Shown piece by piece: positions 45,319 to 53,329 of a stretch of 64,000 bases of DNA. A program made the position numbers and the translations under genes. The notes beneath the pieces are model-generated. The model was not told the origin of the DNA and ran no database searches. It worked only from the letters and a program-made list of their open reading frames with translations. The DNA comes from Burkholderiales bacterium. GTDB lineage: Bacteria > Pseudomonadota > Gammaproteobacteria > Burkholderiales > Usitatibacteraceae. Every line of letters starts with the position of its first letter. The stretch's first letter is position 1. The stretch covers positions 1 through 64,000 of the forward strand of contig JAHCAK010000002.1 in assembly GCA_019634955.1 (NCBI GenBank). Reading direction: 5' to 3'.

Positions 45319-46106
45319 TCCAGGGTGCCCTTGACGACCAGGGGATATTGGATGACCGGCGGCTTCTGGCCCTCTTGGGCAACCGCGAAGAGGGAGATTG
45401 CCCGCTTGCGCCCCGGGAAGATAGGCACGTTCTCGGGCGACATCTCGAATTCGTTGCCGGAAGCGTCCTTGGCGACGAGGAAGCCCTCCAGCCGGCCCGT
45501 GGCGTTGCCGGCGTTGGCGACGTCGATCACGGGCTGGCGCTCGCCCTTCGAGACGAGGAGCCGCGAGCCGGAGATCGCGAGCTTCGGCGCGGCGCCTCCC
45601 GTCTGGACATAGACGATCACGCCGATGCGGCCGGCTACGGGGAAGTTGATCTGCCCCTGTTCGACCTTGGTGGTGTCGAGGCCCTCGAGCATGATCGCGA
45701 AGACGCATTCGCCCGCGGGCGTGCCGGGAGGGGGCGTCACTTCGAACCGGAAGCGGTACTTCGCGTCCGGGGCGATGCTCAGCTCCCGGCGTTCCAGCGC
45801 CACCCACGGCCGGCAGCTTCCGGGTCGCAACGCGTCGCTGAACTGGACCGAGAAGTCCTCCTGGAACGAGACGTCGTTGGTGTAGAGGCGGAACCGTCCG
45901 GTGGAGGGCCCCACATGGTGGATTTCCATCACGTGCCGTCGCGCCTCGCCCGCCTTCGCCTGCACCTCGAAGCGCGGCGGGGAGACGAACGCAGCGAAGC
46001 CCTGGGCCGCGGCCGCGCCGGGCATCGCGAGCACGATCACGAGGACGGCCGACTTCGCGAGTGCGCGACGGGCGAGCGAACCGGTCATCGTTGCCGCTTT
46101 CCGCAT
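45273..46106 (-). CDS. PapD-like periplasmic chaperone of the second fibre locus
   Basis: A 277-residue exported protein with a signal peptide (core LAKSAVLVIVLAMPGAAAA). FVSPPRFEVQAKAGEARRHV corresponds to the first strand of pilus chaperones, DVSFQEDFSVQFSDAL and GSCRPWVALERREL follow, and GRIGVIVYVQ starts the second Ig-like domain. Two cysteines (GSCRPW, GECVFA) may pair; classical PapD proteins lack these. It resembles poorly characterised pilus-assembly chaperones rather than CsuC. An in-frame ATG six codons later (46088) could also be the start. It lies between the 154-residue secreted protein and the barrel gene. Confidence 0.7.
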   Translation of the reverse strand: MRKAATMTGSLARRALAKSAVLVIVLAMPGAAAAQGFAAFVSPPRFEVQAKAGEARRHVMEIHHVGPSTGRFRLYTNDVSFQEDFSVQFSDALRPGSCRPWVALERRELSIAPDAKYRFRFEVTPPPGTPAGECVFAIMLEGLDTTKVEQGQINFPVAGRIGVIVYVQTGGAAPKLAISGSRLLVSKGERQPVIDVANAGNATGRLEGFLVAKDASGNEFEMSPENVPIFPGRKRAISLFAVAQEGQKPPVIQYPLVVKGTLEWGKNRETLDLRFEP

Positions 46107-46119
46107 GCGGTCCGTGGCC

Positions 46120-46584
46120 TCACGGCGAATCGAACTCGAAGTGGAAGGCGAGGCGCCGCGCCTCGTCGCTCATGGTGCGGGCGTCGGCCGTGAGGCGAAC
46201 GCGCAGCGTGTCCTCGAGCATCTGGGCGGGCAGCGTCCCGGAATAGACGAGCGCCCGCTCGCCGGAGACCAGCCGCCCGCCCAGGAGGCGACCCTCGGCT
46301 TGCCACTCGGCGACCACCTGGCCCTCGTTGTCCACGGGCAGCACCATGTAGACACGGCCGGTCTGGCCGGCCAGGGCGCGCGTGTCGATGCGCACCTTCA
46401 CCACGAGGTTCATGTGCAGGTTCTGGCTTCCCGAGCGCAGGGAACCGGGCGCCCAGTTCCACTGCGCGGCCGGCGGGAATACCTGGCTCGCCGAGTCGTC
46501 GAGCCGCACCGTCGCGGCCTGCGCCGCCCCGCCCTGCGCAAGGCACAGGGTGAAGAACGCCGCGGCGAATGCCCTCTCGATCAC
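46120..46584 (-). CDS. Small secreted protein of the second fibre locus, function unknown
   Basis: A 154-residue exported protein with a signal peptide (1-23, ending AAQAA). The mature part looks all-beta, with HMNLVVKVRIDTRALAGQTGRVYMVL and a C-terminal ALVYSG...LAFHFEFDSP pattern, and no cysteine after the signal region. Its GTG start overlaps the stop of the second pilin-like gene by GTGA, so it is translated with that gene. It could be a minor subunit or accessory periplasmic factor. No family could be named. Confidence 0.65.
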   Translation of the reverse strand: MIERAFAAAFFTLCLAQGGAAQAATVRLDDSASQVFPPAAQWNWAPGSLRSGSQNLHMNLVVKVRIDTRALAGQTGRVYMVLPVDNEGQVVAEWQAEGRLLGGRLVSGERALVYSGTLPAQMLEDTLRVRLTADARTMSDEARRLAFHFEFDSP

Positions 46585-47219
46585 GGCGTGAACAGCGTGT
46601 AAGTGACCCGGCCATCGTAAGTGCCCGATGCCCGCATCGCGGTGTTGGCGAACGAGAAGGTGTGGCAGTTCTCGCGCAGCGTTCCCTGCGCGACGTTGGT
46701 GAGGAACTGGGTGCCCCCGGTGAACGTGCCGGCGGGGATGGCGTTCGGGTTCGCGTCGCCGCCGAGAGCCGAGGTCGTCCAGCTGATCTCCGTGAAGGGG
46801 ATCGTGTCCCCCGCGCCGTTCGTGAGGTTCGCCGGCGACGTGACCTGGAGCGTCGCGTTGGCGGGCTGGGTGTTGTTGCGCCGCTGGTAGGCGGCCCCGA
46901 CGTACACCTGGGCCGGCGGCGTGCAGACGGTGAATCCGTCGTAGGGGCTGGTCGACTGCGTGCTGTTGCTGGTCATCGCCTGGGCGGCGCCGGTGCCGAC
47001 CTGCGCCCCGGGCACCGTCACGCTGACGAGGTTGATGGTGGCGTTGTTCTGCCACAGGGCCGCGGCACCGTTGCCGACCATCATGAACACCCGCTGCGGG
47101 TTGTTGGTGCCGAGTCCGGTGATGATCCAGGCCGATGCGGCCATCGGCAACGAGGCCGATCCGGCGGCTGCCGCTACCATGGCGAGCGACCGGAGGCGGA
47201 GGTGTAGCGGCTTCTTCAT
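46581..47219 (-). CDS. Pilin-like secreted protein B of the second fibre locus
   Basis: A 212-residue exported protein: signal peptide residues 1-30 (ends AASAW), then a Thr/Asn/Ala-rich beta protein with two cysteines (FTVCTPP and RENCHTF). It ends GTYDGRVTYTLFTP, a C-terminal pattern shared with protein A and resembling the G-x-Y end motif of donor-strand-exchange pilins. Placed second in the operon and carrying an Asn-rich insert, it may be a tip or minor subunit. Family not recognised; assignment as pilin is inference. Confidence 0.65.
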   Translation of the reverse strand: MKKPLHLRLRSLAMVAAAAGSASLPMAASAWIITGLGTNNPQRVFMMVGNGAAALWQNNATINLVSVTVPGAQVGTGAAQAMTSNSTQSTSPYDGFTVCTPPAQVYVGAAYQRRNNTQPANATLQVTSPANLTNGAGDTIPFTEISWTTSALGGDANPNAIPAGTFTGGTQFLTNVAQGTLRENCHTFSFANTAMRASGTYDGRVTYTLFTP

Positions 47220-47277
47220 GGCTCGACGATAGGAGGAGTCGGCAATGCCCGCAAGGGCGGGACCCTTTCGTGAACCC

Positions 47278-47303
47278 GCCGCGGGCCTTGGCGGGCCCGC
47301 GGC
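47278..47303 (-). other. Strong stem-loop between pilin-like genes A and B
   Basis: GCCGCGGGCC (47278-47287) pairs fully with GGCCCGCGGC (47294-47303) around a 6-base loop, 21 bases after the stop of gene A. No T-run follows on either strand, so rather than a full terminator it may be a stabilising 3' end or partial attenuator that makes gene A the most abundant product. Confidence 0.6.
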
Positions 47304-47324
47304 GTTGCGGCAGACGGGCAGCGA

Positions 47325-47924
47325 TCAGGGCATCGTCGCCGTGTAGGTCACGCGACCCTGGTTGGCCGAGGTGCCGTAGGTGCCGGCCGCCGGGATCGTC
47401 GCGTTGGCGTACGTGAAGGTCCAGGTGTCGGTCCGGTTGGTGATCTTGGTGCCGACGTTCGGGGTCACGGTGACCGCGGCGCTGGTGCCGTTGTCGACGA
47501 AGGTCGGGTGGCCGATGCCGCCGCCGCCCGAGGCGCCCGTGATCGTGGTCATCGAGATGAACTCGCCGGTGCCGTCCGCGAGACCGCCCGCGCCGACGTG
47601 GGTCGCGGTCAGCGAGATGTCGCCGTTGTTGCCGCGGACCGCGACGTTGACGGGACCGGAGGTCGCCGCGACGGCGCCGCCGCCAGGAGAGGCGATCGTG
47701 CCGAAATCGACCTGGTCCACCGTGGCGTTGTTGGTGAGCGCCGGCAGGTTGCTGGTGCCGACCGCCAAGTAGAGCACCGACGGGATGATGATGCGGAAGT
47801 CCAGGCGGGCGTTGGCGCCCGTGGCCGTGGCCGCACCGGTCACGAAGTTCGACTCCGCCGCCGCGATCGCCGGGACCGCAAGGGCAACCGCGAGAGCAAT
47901 CCTGCTGAGATTCCTGGTTTTCAT
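47325..47924 (-). CDS. Pilin-like secreted protein A of the second fibre locus (probable major subunit)
   Basis: A 199-residue exported protein with a signal peptide (1-23, ends AIAAAES). The mature protein is Gly/Ala/Thr-rich, predicted all-beta, without cysteine. Early on it has RLDFRIIIPSVLYLAVGT, a strand pair typical of an uncharacterised group of secreted proteins near chaperone genes; it ends GTSANQGRVTYTATMP, matching protein B. CAGGAG lies 6 bases before the ATG. First in the operon and followed by a strong hairpin, it is the likely main fibre subunit. Family name unknown. Confidence 0.7.
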   Translation of the reverse strand: MKTRNLSRIALAVALAVPAIAAAESNFVTGAATATGANARLDFRIIIPSVLYLAVGTSNLPALTNNATVDQVDFGTIASPGGGAVAATSGPVNVAVRGNNGDISLTATHVGAGGLADGTGEFISMTTITGASGGGGIGHPTFVDNGTSAAVTVTPNVGTKITNRTDTWTFTYANATIPAAGTYGTSANQGRVTYTATMP

Positions 47925-47966
47925 CGTCTTCTCCTGATTCGCGTCTGCTGGAATGTTTCGTTCGGG

Positions 47967-47996
47967 ATCCTACACAAAGCCGAGATTTTCGTCCAA
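47967..47996 (-). promoter_or_regulatory. Alternative weak promoter upstream of pilin-like gene A
   Basis: TTGGAC (47996-47991) and TAGGAT (47972-47967) on the minus strand with 18 bases between. Weak match; a better placed promoter with a CRP-like box lies further upstream. Confidence 0.35.
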
Positions 47997-48272
47997 TTCT
48001 TCAGTCACTTAACAGATGTTCCTCGACCTTTGCTTGAACTTCCGGGCTGTCACCGAATCCCGGGTTCGGGGGGGCATCGGGTCCTTGCTCCTGCACATCC
48101 CATTTCGCCCTCCATCTCGTGTTGCCACGGTTCCCATTAGACGCTTCCCGGGCCGGCATTTCCGTGACCCGAATCACAAAAAACCCATGAATTTCAGTAA
48201 TTTCCATGCGTTTTTCGTTACAGCGGTAGCCCCGCTGAAACATTCGGGCCCGGAGGGCCCCGCGCGCGCAAA
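47997..48272. other. Intergenic region between trmL and the second fibre locus
   Basis: The rest of a 348-base gap. It is A/T-richer than the surroundings, holds the CRP-like promoter (48136-48178), and near 48183-48215 has repeated AATTTC/GAAATT words. A 68-codon frame on the minus strand and an 86-codon frame on the plus strand exist but look non-coding. Confidence 0.6.
48136..48178 (-). promoter_or_regulatory. Predicted class II CRP/Vfr-type promoter of the second fibre locus
   Basis: On the minus strand TGTGATTCGGGTCACG (48178-48163) matches TGTGA-N6-TCACA at nine of ten positions, and TCTAAT (48141-48136, five of six to the -10) starts exactly 29.5 bases from its centre, class II spacing. 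Transcription would start near 48129, leaving a leader of about 205 bases. Box, flank and spacing closely resemble the promoter of the Csu-like locus. Confidence 0.6.
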
Positions 48273-48740
48273 CTAGGGTCCCGCCCCCGCGTACCCCGCC
48301 TGCCGCCACGCCTCGAACACGGCCACCGCCACGGCGTTCGAGAGGTTCAGGCTGCGGTTTCCCGGCACCATGGGCAGCCGGATGCGCCGCTCCGGCGGGA
48401 AGTCCCCGAGGAATGCATCGGGCAGGCCGGCAGTCTCCGCGCCGAAGACGAACACGTCGTCGGGAAGGAACTCGATCTCGTCGAACCGCCGCGAGCCGCG
48501 CGTGGTGAAGGCGAAGAGCCGCCGGCCGGCGAACCCGGCCGCGCAGGCCGCCCAATCCGAGTGGACCTTCACGCTGGCCATCTCGTGGTAATCGAGCCCG
48601 GCGCGCCTCACCTGCCGGTCGTCCATCGAGAACCCCAGCGGCTCGACGAGGTGGAGCGGCGTGCCGGTATTGGCGCACAGGCGGATCACGTTCCCCGTGT
48701 TGGGCGGGATCTCGGGATGGACGAGGACGACCGCGACCAC
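48273..48740 (-). CDS. trmL: tRNA (cytidine(34)-2'-O)-methyltransferase TrmL
   Basis: A 155-residue SPOUT methyltransferase that 2'-O-methylates the wobble base of tRNA-Leu isoacceptors. VVLVHPEIPPNTGNVIRLCANTG at the N-terminus, VFGAETAGLPDAFL with the SAM knot, and MVPGNRSLNLSNAVAVAVFEAWRQ at the C-terminus are all characteristic. Length is normal. It follows comF by 3 bases and marks the backbone on the right of the fibre block. Confidence 0.96.
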   Translation of the reverse strand: MVAVVLVHPEIPPNTGNVIRLCANTGTPLHLVEPLGFSMDDRQVRRAGLDYHEMASVKVHSDWAACAAGFAGRRLFAFTTRGSRRFDEIEFLPDDVFVFGAETAGLPDAFLGDFPPERRIRLPMVPGNRSLNLSNAVAVAVFEAWRQAGYAGAGP

Positions 48741-48743
48741 CGG

Positions 48744-49439
48744 TCAGCGCTCCGCCAGCTGCTCGGGCGTTCGCGCGACGACCCAGCCGCTGACCCTTCT
48801 CGCGCCGGCTTCCCTGAGCAGGCTCGCGAGCGCGCCGAGCGTCGCCCCGGTCGTCATCACGTCGTCCACCACCGCGACGTGCAGCCCCGCCACGCGCCCG
48901 CGCACGTCGAACGCCCCGGCCAGGTTGCGATGGCGGTCGTCGTGGCCCAGCCCGGCCTGCGGCGGCGTGTGCCGCACTTTCGCGAGCGCCACGGCATCGA
49001 TTCGAAGTCCGAGCCGGCGGGCCGCGTGCCGGGCGAGCACCAGCGCCGGGTTGAAGCCCCGCTCCCGGATGCGCGCCGCCGAGGCGGGCGAGGCCAGGAC
49101 GAGATCCGGCCACGGCTGCCTTTCGAACGCCCGCGCAAGCGCTGCCCCCAGATACGCGCCCACGGCCAGGTCGGCCGAGAACTTGAACCGGCGCACCAGC
49201 CGGTCCACGGGAAAGCGGTAGTCGAAGGCGGCAGTCACGTCGTCGAAGGCGGGTGGGTCGCGAAGGCAGTCGGCGCACTCCCGGGCCTCGGGCATCGGAA
49301 CGGCGCACCGGGGGCAGCGAAAGGGCGATGCCGGGAGCAAGCGCTCACAATTTTCGCACAAGGCCGCGGCCGACGACGGGTCGAGGCAGAGAATGCAATC
49401 GCGTCCCCAGAGGGCCCCGAACACCCGGTCGCTGCCCAT
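48744..49439 (-). CDS. comF: ComF family phosphoribosyltransferase-like protein
   Basis: A 231-residue ComF protein linked to DNA uptake and processing. The N-terminal zinc fingers are CILC, CENC, CPRC and CADC (residues 14-60), and the C-terminal PRTase-like loop is [14 protein letters not shown] near residue 190. The frame is open to 49526, but the start at 49439 avoids overlap with the bioB promoter and gives a family-typical N-terminus just before the first CxxC; its ribosome site is weak, so the start is tentative. Confidence 0.9.
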   Translation of the reverse strand: MGSDRVFGALWGRDCILCLDPSSAAALCENCERLLPASPFRCPRCAVPMPEARECADCLRDPPAFDDVTAAFDYRFPVDRLVRRFKFSADLAVGAYLGAALARAFERQPWPDLVLASPASAARIRERGFNPALVLARHAARRLGLRIDAVALAKVRHTPPQAGLGHDDRHRNLAGAFDVRGRVAGLHVAVVDDVMTTGATLGALASLLREAGARRVSGWVVARTPEQLAER

Positions 49440-49476
49440 TTCTTGTGCACCCGTTCGGGCACTGCCACCGGGCCAT

Positions 49477-49505
49477 TTGACAGCTCGCACTTTCTCCAGA
49501 ATCAT
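49477..49505 (+). promoter_or_regulatory. Predicted sigma-70 promoter of the biotin operon
   Basis: A perfect -35 TTGACA (49477-49482), 17-base spacer and AATCAT (49500-49505, four of six to the -10). Transcription would start near 49512, which excludes the GTG at 49510 as a start codon for bioB and favours the TTG at 49537. No BirA operator (TTGTAAACC palindrome) is visible. Confidence 0.6.
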
Positions 49506-49536
49506 CAGGGTGTTACGGATATCCACCGGGGCTCCC

Positions 49537-50508
49537 TTGGACCAGATCGTTCACCTTGCCACGCCGACCGGCTCGCGCACGCAGGCGCTGCGCGACCGCG
49601 CCCGTGCGCTCCTCGACCTTCCCTTCAACGATCTCGTCTTCCAGGCGCAGACAGTCCACCGCGAAAATTTCGACCCCAACCGCATCCAGCGCTCCACGCT
49701 GCTTTCCATCAAGACCGGCGGCTGCCCCGAGGACTGCGGCTACTGCCCGCAATCGGCGCGCCACTCCGCCGGGGTGGAGAACGAGGCGATGCTGCCGTTG
49801 GACGAAGTCGTGCGCACCGCGCAGGCGGCCAAGGAGAAGGGCGCCACGCGCTTCTGCATGGGCGCCGCCTGGCGCGGCCCCAAGGCCCGCGACCTCGAAC
49901 CCGTGCTCGAGATGGTGCGCGAGGTGAAGAAGCTGGGGCTGGAGACCTGCTGCACCCTCGGCATGCTGAAGGAGGGGCAGGCCGAGCAGCTCCGCGACGC
50001 GGGGCTCGACTACTACAACCACAACCTCGACACCGCGCCCGAGTTCTACGGCGAGGTGATCACGACGCGCGACTACCAGGATCGCCTCGATACGCTGGAG
50101 CGCGTGCGCAACGCGGGGCTGAGCGTCTGCTGCGGCGGCATCGTCGGCATGGGGGAATCCCGCGACCAGCGCGCCGGGCTCATCGCCCAGCTCGCCGCGA
50201 TGGACCCGCCCCCCGAGTCGGTGCCCATCAACCAGCTCGTGCAGGTGGAAGGCACGCCGCTCGCCGGCACCGAGGCGCTGCCGTGGGCGGAGTTCGTGCG
50301 CACGATCGCCGTCGCGCGCATCCTGATGCCGACGAGCTTCGTGCGCCTGTCGGCAGGGCGCACGCAGATGCACGAGGCGGTGCAGGCGCTCTGCTTCCTC
50401 GCGGGCGCCAATTCCATCTTCTACGGCGAGAAGCTCCTCACCACGGGCAACCCCGAGGTCGCTCGCGACGACGCGCTCTTCGCCGCGCTCGGCCTCACGG
50501 CGGCCTGA
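49537..50508 (+). CDS. bioB: Biotin synthase
   Basis: A 323-residue radical-SAM enzyme inserting sulfur into dethiobiotin. The radical-SAM cluster is CPEDCGYC near residue 48, preceded by [10 protein letters not shown]; later [23 protein letters not shown], the [2Fe-2S] arginine in VRLSAGR and [15 protein letters not shown] are intact. The start is uncertain: the TTG at 49537 lies downstream of the predicted transcription start, while GTG 49510 does not; there is no ATG. First of five co-oriented biotin genes. Confidence 0.94.
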   Translation: MDQIVHLATPTGSRTQALRDRARALLDLPFNDLVFQAQTVHRENFDPNRIQRSTLLSIKTGGCPEDCGYCPQSARHSAGVENEAMLPLDEVVRTAQAAKEKGATRFCMGAAWRGPKARDLEPVLEMVREVKKLGLETCCTLGMLKEGQAEQLRDAGLDYYNHNLDTAPEFYGEVITTRDYQDRLDTLERVRNAGLSVCCGGIVGMGESRDQRAGLIAQLAAMDPPPESVPINQLVQVEGTPLAGTEALPWAEFVRTIAVARILMPTSFVRLSAGRTQMHEAVQALCFLAGANSIFYGEKLLTTGNPEVARDDALFAALGLTAA

Positions 50509-50513
50509 TTCCC

Positions 50514-51686
50514 GTGGCGCACGCGGGCCTCGCCGCCGTCCGCCGCGGCCTGGCGGAGCTCGACCGCGAGGGCCTGCGGCGCGCGCGGCGCGTGCTCGAT
50601 TCGCCGCAAGGGCCGGTCGTGCGCGAGGGCGGGCGCGAGCTCGCGAACTTCGCCTCGAACGACTACCTCGGGCTCGCGAACCACCCGCGCATCGTCGCGG
50701 CGGCCCGCGAGGCGGTCGACCGCTTCGGCTTCGGGGCGGGCGCCTCGCCGGTCGTCGTGGGCCACTCGCGCGCGCACGAGGAGGCCGAGGTGGCGTTCGC
50801 GCGCTTCACGGGGCTGCCGCGCGCACTCCTCTTCCCCAGCGGCTACGCCGCCAATCTCGGCATCCTAGCGGCCCTCGCGGACCGTTCCGCGGCCGTCTTC
50901 GGCGACCGCCTCAACCACGCGTGCCTCGTGGACGGCGCGCTTCTCTCCCGAGCCGACTTCCACCGCTACCCGCACGGGGACCTCGCGGCGCTCGACGCCC
51001 TGCTCGCGCGGTCGAAAGCGGGCGTGCGCGTGATCGCGAGCGACACCGTCTTCAGCATGGACGGCGACGTGGCACCGCTCGCGGATTTGCTGGCGCTGGC
51101 CGAGCGGCACGACGCGTGGCTCGTGCTCGACGACGCGCACGGCATCGGCGTGCTGGGCGGAGGGCGGGGTTCGCTCGCGGAGTTCGGGCTCGCCTCCCCG
51201 CGCATCGTCTGCATGGCCACGCTCGGCAAGGCGCTCGGCGGCTACGGGGCCTTCGTCGCGGGCGACGCGGACATGATCGAGTGGCTCATGCAGCGCGCGC
51301 GGACGTACGTGTTCTCGACCGCCCTTCCCCCGGCGGCGGCGGCGGTGGCGACCGCGGCGATGGCGCTCATCGATGCCGACCCGTCGATCGTGCGTGCGCT
51401 GCACGCCCGCATCGGTGAATTCAGGCGTGCCTGCGAGGCGCAGGGCGTCGCCGCGTCGTCCGCGACGGCGATCCAGCCCGTGGTCGTGGGCGACAGCGGG
51501 CGCGCGGTGGCCCTTTCGGCGCGGCTGCGCGAGGCGGGCCTGCTCGTCCCGGCAATCCGCCCGCCGACGGTGCCGCAGGGCACGGCGAGGCTGCGGATCT
51601 CGCTTTCCGCGGCCCACACGCGCGTGCAGGTGGAGTCGCTCGTCTCCGCGCTCGCGCAGGCGCTCGACGATGGCTCTGCACGTTGA
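50514..51686 (+). CDS. bioF: 8-amino-7-oxononanoate synthase
   Basis: A 390-residue PLP enzyme condensing pimeloyl-ACP and alanine. ELANFASNDYLGLANHPRI at the N-terminus, GFGAGASPVVVGHSRAHEE, LVLDDAHGIGVLG and the PLP lysine in MATLGKALGGYGAF are all present. A GTG start lies 5 bases after bioB. Its end overlaps bioH by 17 bases. Confidence 0.95.
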   Translation: MAHAGLAAVRRGLAELDREGLRRARRVLDSPQGPVVREGGRELANFASNDYLGLANHPRIVAAAREAVDRFGFGAGASPVVVGHSRAHEEAEVAFARFTGLPRALLFPSGYAANLGILAALADRSAAVFGDRLNHACLVDGALLSRADFHRYPHGDLAALDALLARSKAGVRVIASDTVFSMDGDVAPLADLLALAERHDAWLVLDDAHGIGVLGGGRGSLAEFGLASPRIVCMATLGKALGGYGAFVAGDADMIEWLMQRARTYVFSTALPPAAAAVATAAMALIDADPSIVRALHARIGEFRRACEAQGVAASSATAIQPVVVGDSGRAVALSARLREAGLLVPAIRPPTVPQGTARLRISLSAAHTRVQVESLVSALAQALDDGSAR

Positions 51687-52461
51687 GACCACGGGCGACG
51701 GCCCCGACCTCGTGCTGCTCCACGGCTGGGGGCTGCACGGCGGGGTGTGGCACGGCCTCGCGCGGGAACTCGCGCCCGCTTTCCGCGTGCACCTCGTCGA
51801 CCTGCCGGGCCACGGCCATTCGCGCGCCCTCCCGTTCGGCTCGCTCGACGCCGTGGCCGATGCCGTCGCAGCCGTCGTTCCGGCGGGCGCCGCCCTTTGC
51901 GGCTGGTCGCTGGGCGGCCTGGTGGCGATGCGGCTCGCGTCTCGGCACGCGCGGCGCCTGCGCGCCATCGCCCTCGTGAGCACGACGCCCTGCTTCGCGA
52001 GGCGCGACGACTGGCCCCACGCCATGGCCCGCGGGACGCTGGAGGATTTCGCGGCCGGGCTGCGCGACGACCCCGCGCGGACCATCCGCACTTTCGTGAA
52101 CCTGAACGCGCTGGGCGGGCCGCACGCGCGCGACCGCATGCGCGAACTCGCCGCCCTCCTCGTGGAACGCGGCAACCCCTCGGCCGAGTCGCTCGCGGCC
52201 GGCCTCGCCGTGCTGCACGACGAGGATCTGCGGGACGAAGCAGCCGCCATCGACCTGCCGGCGGCCGTGATCCACGGCGCGCGCGACGCCCTCGTGCCCG
52301 CGGGCGCCGGGCGCTGGCTCGCCGCCGCGCTGCCCTTCGCACGCTACACGGAGATCGCCGAGGCGGCCCACCTGCCCTTCGTGAGCCATTGCGCCGAGGT
52401 GGCGCAGGCGCTGCGGCACCTCGCGGGCGGGGAGTCCGGAAGGAAGCTCGCCCATGGATGA
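51670..52461 (+). CDS. bioH: Pimeloyl-ACP methyl ester esterase
   Basis: A 263-residue alpha/beta hydrolase. LVLLHGWGLHGGVWHGLA is the oxyanion region, GWSLGGLVAMRLA carries the nucleophile Ser (near residue 82), VIHGARDALVP the Asp, and AAHLPFVSH the His. Between bioF and bioC it should release pimeloyl-ACP after two elongation rounds. Overlaps bioF by 17 bases and bioC by 8. Confidence 0.93.
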   Translation: MALHVETTGDGPDLVLLHGWGLHGGVWHGLARELAPAFRVHLVDLPGHGHSRALPFGSLDAVADAVAAVVPAGAALCGWSLGGLVAMRLASRHARRLRAIALVSTTPCFARRDDWPHAMARGTLEDFAAGLRDDPARTIRTFVNLNALGGPHARDRMRELAALLVERGNPSAESLAAGLAVLHDEDLRDEAAAIDLPAAVIHGARDALVPAGAGRWLAAALPFARYTEIAEAAHLPFVSHCAEVAQALRHLAGGESGRKLAHG

Positions 52462-53329
52462 GGCGATGCTCCCGGTGAAGCGCGACGTGCGCCGGTCCTT
52501 CGACCGCGCGGCGGCCACCTACGACGACGCGGCCATCCTGCAGCGCGAGGTCTGCGCGCGCCTCCTCGAGCACCTCGACCCCATGCGCATCGCCCCGCGC
52601 CGTGCGCTGGACCTGGGCTGCGGCACCGGTCACGCCTTCGACGCGCTGGCGAAGCGCTTCCCCGCCGCGGAACTCCTGGGCCTCGACATCGCGCCGGCGA
52701 TGCTGGGCCGCGCAAGGGCCCGCTCGCCGTGGTGGCAGCGGATGCTCGGCGCGAGGCGGCCCGCGCTCGTCTGCGCGGACGCGGAGCGCCTGCCGCTCGC
52801 CGGCGCGTGCGTGGACCTCGTGTTCTCGAACCTCGCGCTGCAGTGGTGCGAGCCCTCGCGCGCCTTCGCCGAGGCGGCGCGGGTGGTCACGAACGACGGC
52901 CTCCTCCTCTTCTCGACGGTTGGCCCGGACACGCTGCGCGAACTGCGCGCGGCGTTCGCGGAAGCCGACGGCGAGCCGCACGTGAACCGCTTCGTGGACA
53001 TGCACGACCTCGGGGACGCGCTGGTGCACGCGGGCTTCGCCGACCCGGTGATGGAGATGGAGACGATCACGCTCGAGTACGACACCGTGATGGCCGTCGC
53101 GCGCGACCTGAAGGCCATCGGCGCGGTGAACTCGCTGCCGTCGCGCGCCCGCGGGCTGCCCGGGCGCAACCGCTGGCGTCGCATGACGGCAGCCTACGAG
53201 CGCTTCCGCCGCGATGGCCTCTTGCCGGCGACCTGGGAGATCGTCTACGGCCATGCGTGGAAGGTGCCGCCGAAGCGCCTCGCGGACGGGCGGCAGGTCG
53301 TGAGCTTCGCGCCGAGGTCGCCACGATGA
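52454..53329 (+). CDS. bioC: Malonyl-ACP O-methyltransferase
   Basis: A 291-residue SAM methyltransferase starting the BioC-BioH route by methylating malonyl-ACP. KRDVRRSFDRAAATYDDAAILQREV is typical of BioC; the SAM motif is LDLGCGTGHAFDAL near residue 50; NLALQWCEPSRAFAEAARV and GPDTLRELRAAFAEAD follow. It overlaps bioH by 8 bases and bioD by 4. Confidence 0.94.
   Translation: MDEAMLPVKRDVRRSFDRAAATYDDAAILQREVCARLLEHLDPMRIAPRRALDLGCGTGHAFDALAKRFPAAELLGLDIAPAMLGRARARSPWWQRMLGARRPALVCADAERLPLAGACVDLVFSNLALQWCEPSRAFAEAARVVTNDGLLLFSTVGPDTLRELRAAFAEADGEPHVNRFVDMHDLGDALVHAGFADPVMEMETITLEYDTVMAVARDLKAIGAVNSLPSRARGLPGRNRWRRMTAAYERFRRDGLLPATWEIVYGHAWKVPPKRLADGRQVVSFAPRSPR

Noticed and set aside
47278-47303. 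Full intrinsic terminator after pilin-like gene A
   Set aside because: The stem is strong but no T-run follows on the transcribed strand, so it is listed only as a stem-loop.
48001-48206. 68-codon minus-strand frame in the same gap
   Set aside because: Low-complexity peptide over a likely repeat and the CRP-like box; no ribosome site.
48016-48276. 86-codon plus-strand frame between trmL and the second fibre locus
   Set aside because: No ribosome site, no recognisable domain, and it overlaps a predicted promoter.
49440-49536. BirA or BioR operator upstream of bioB
   Set aside because: No TTGTAAACC-type palindrome or TTATA-type box was seen.
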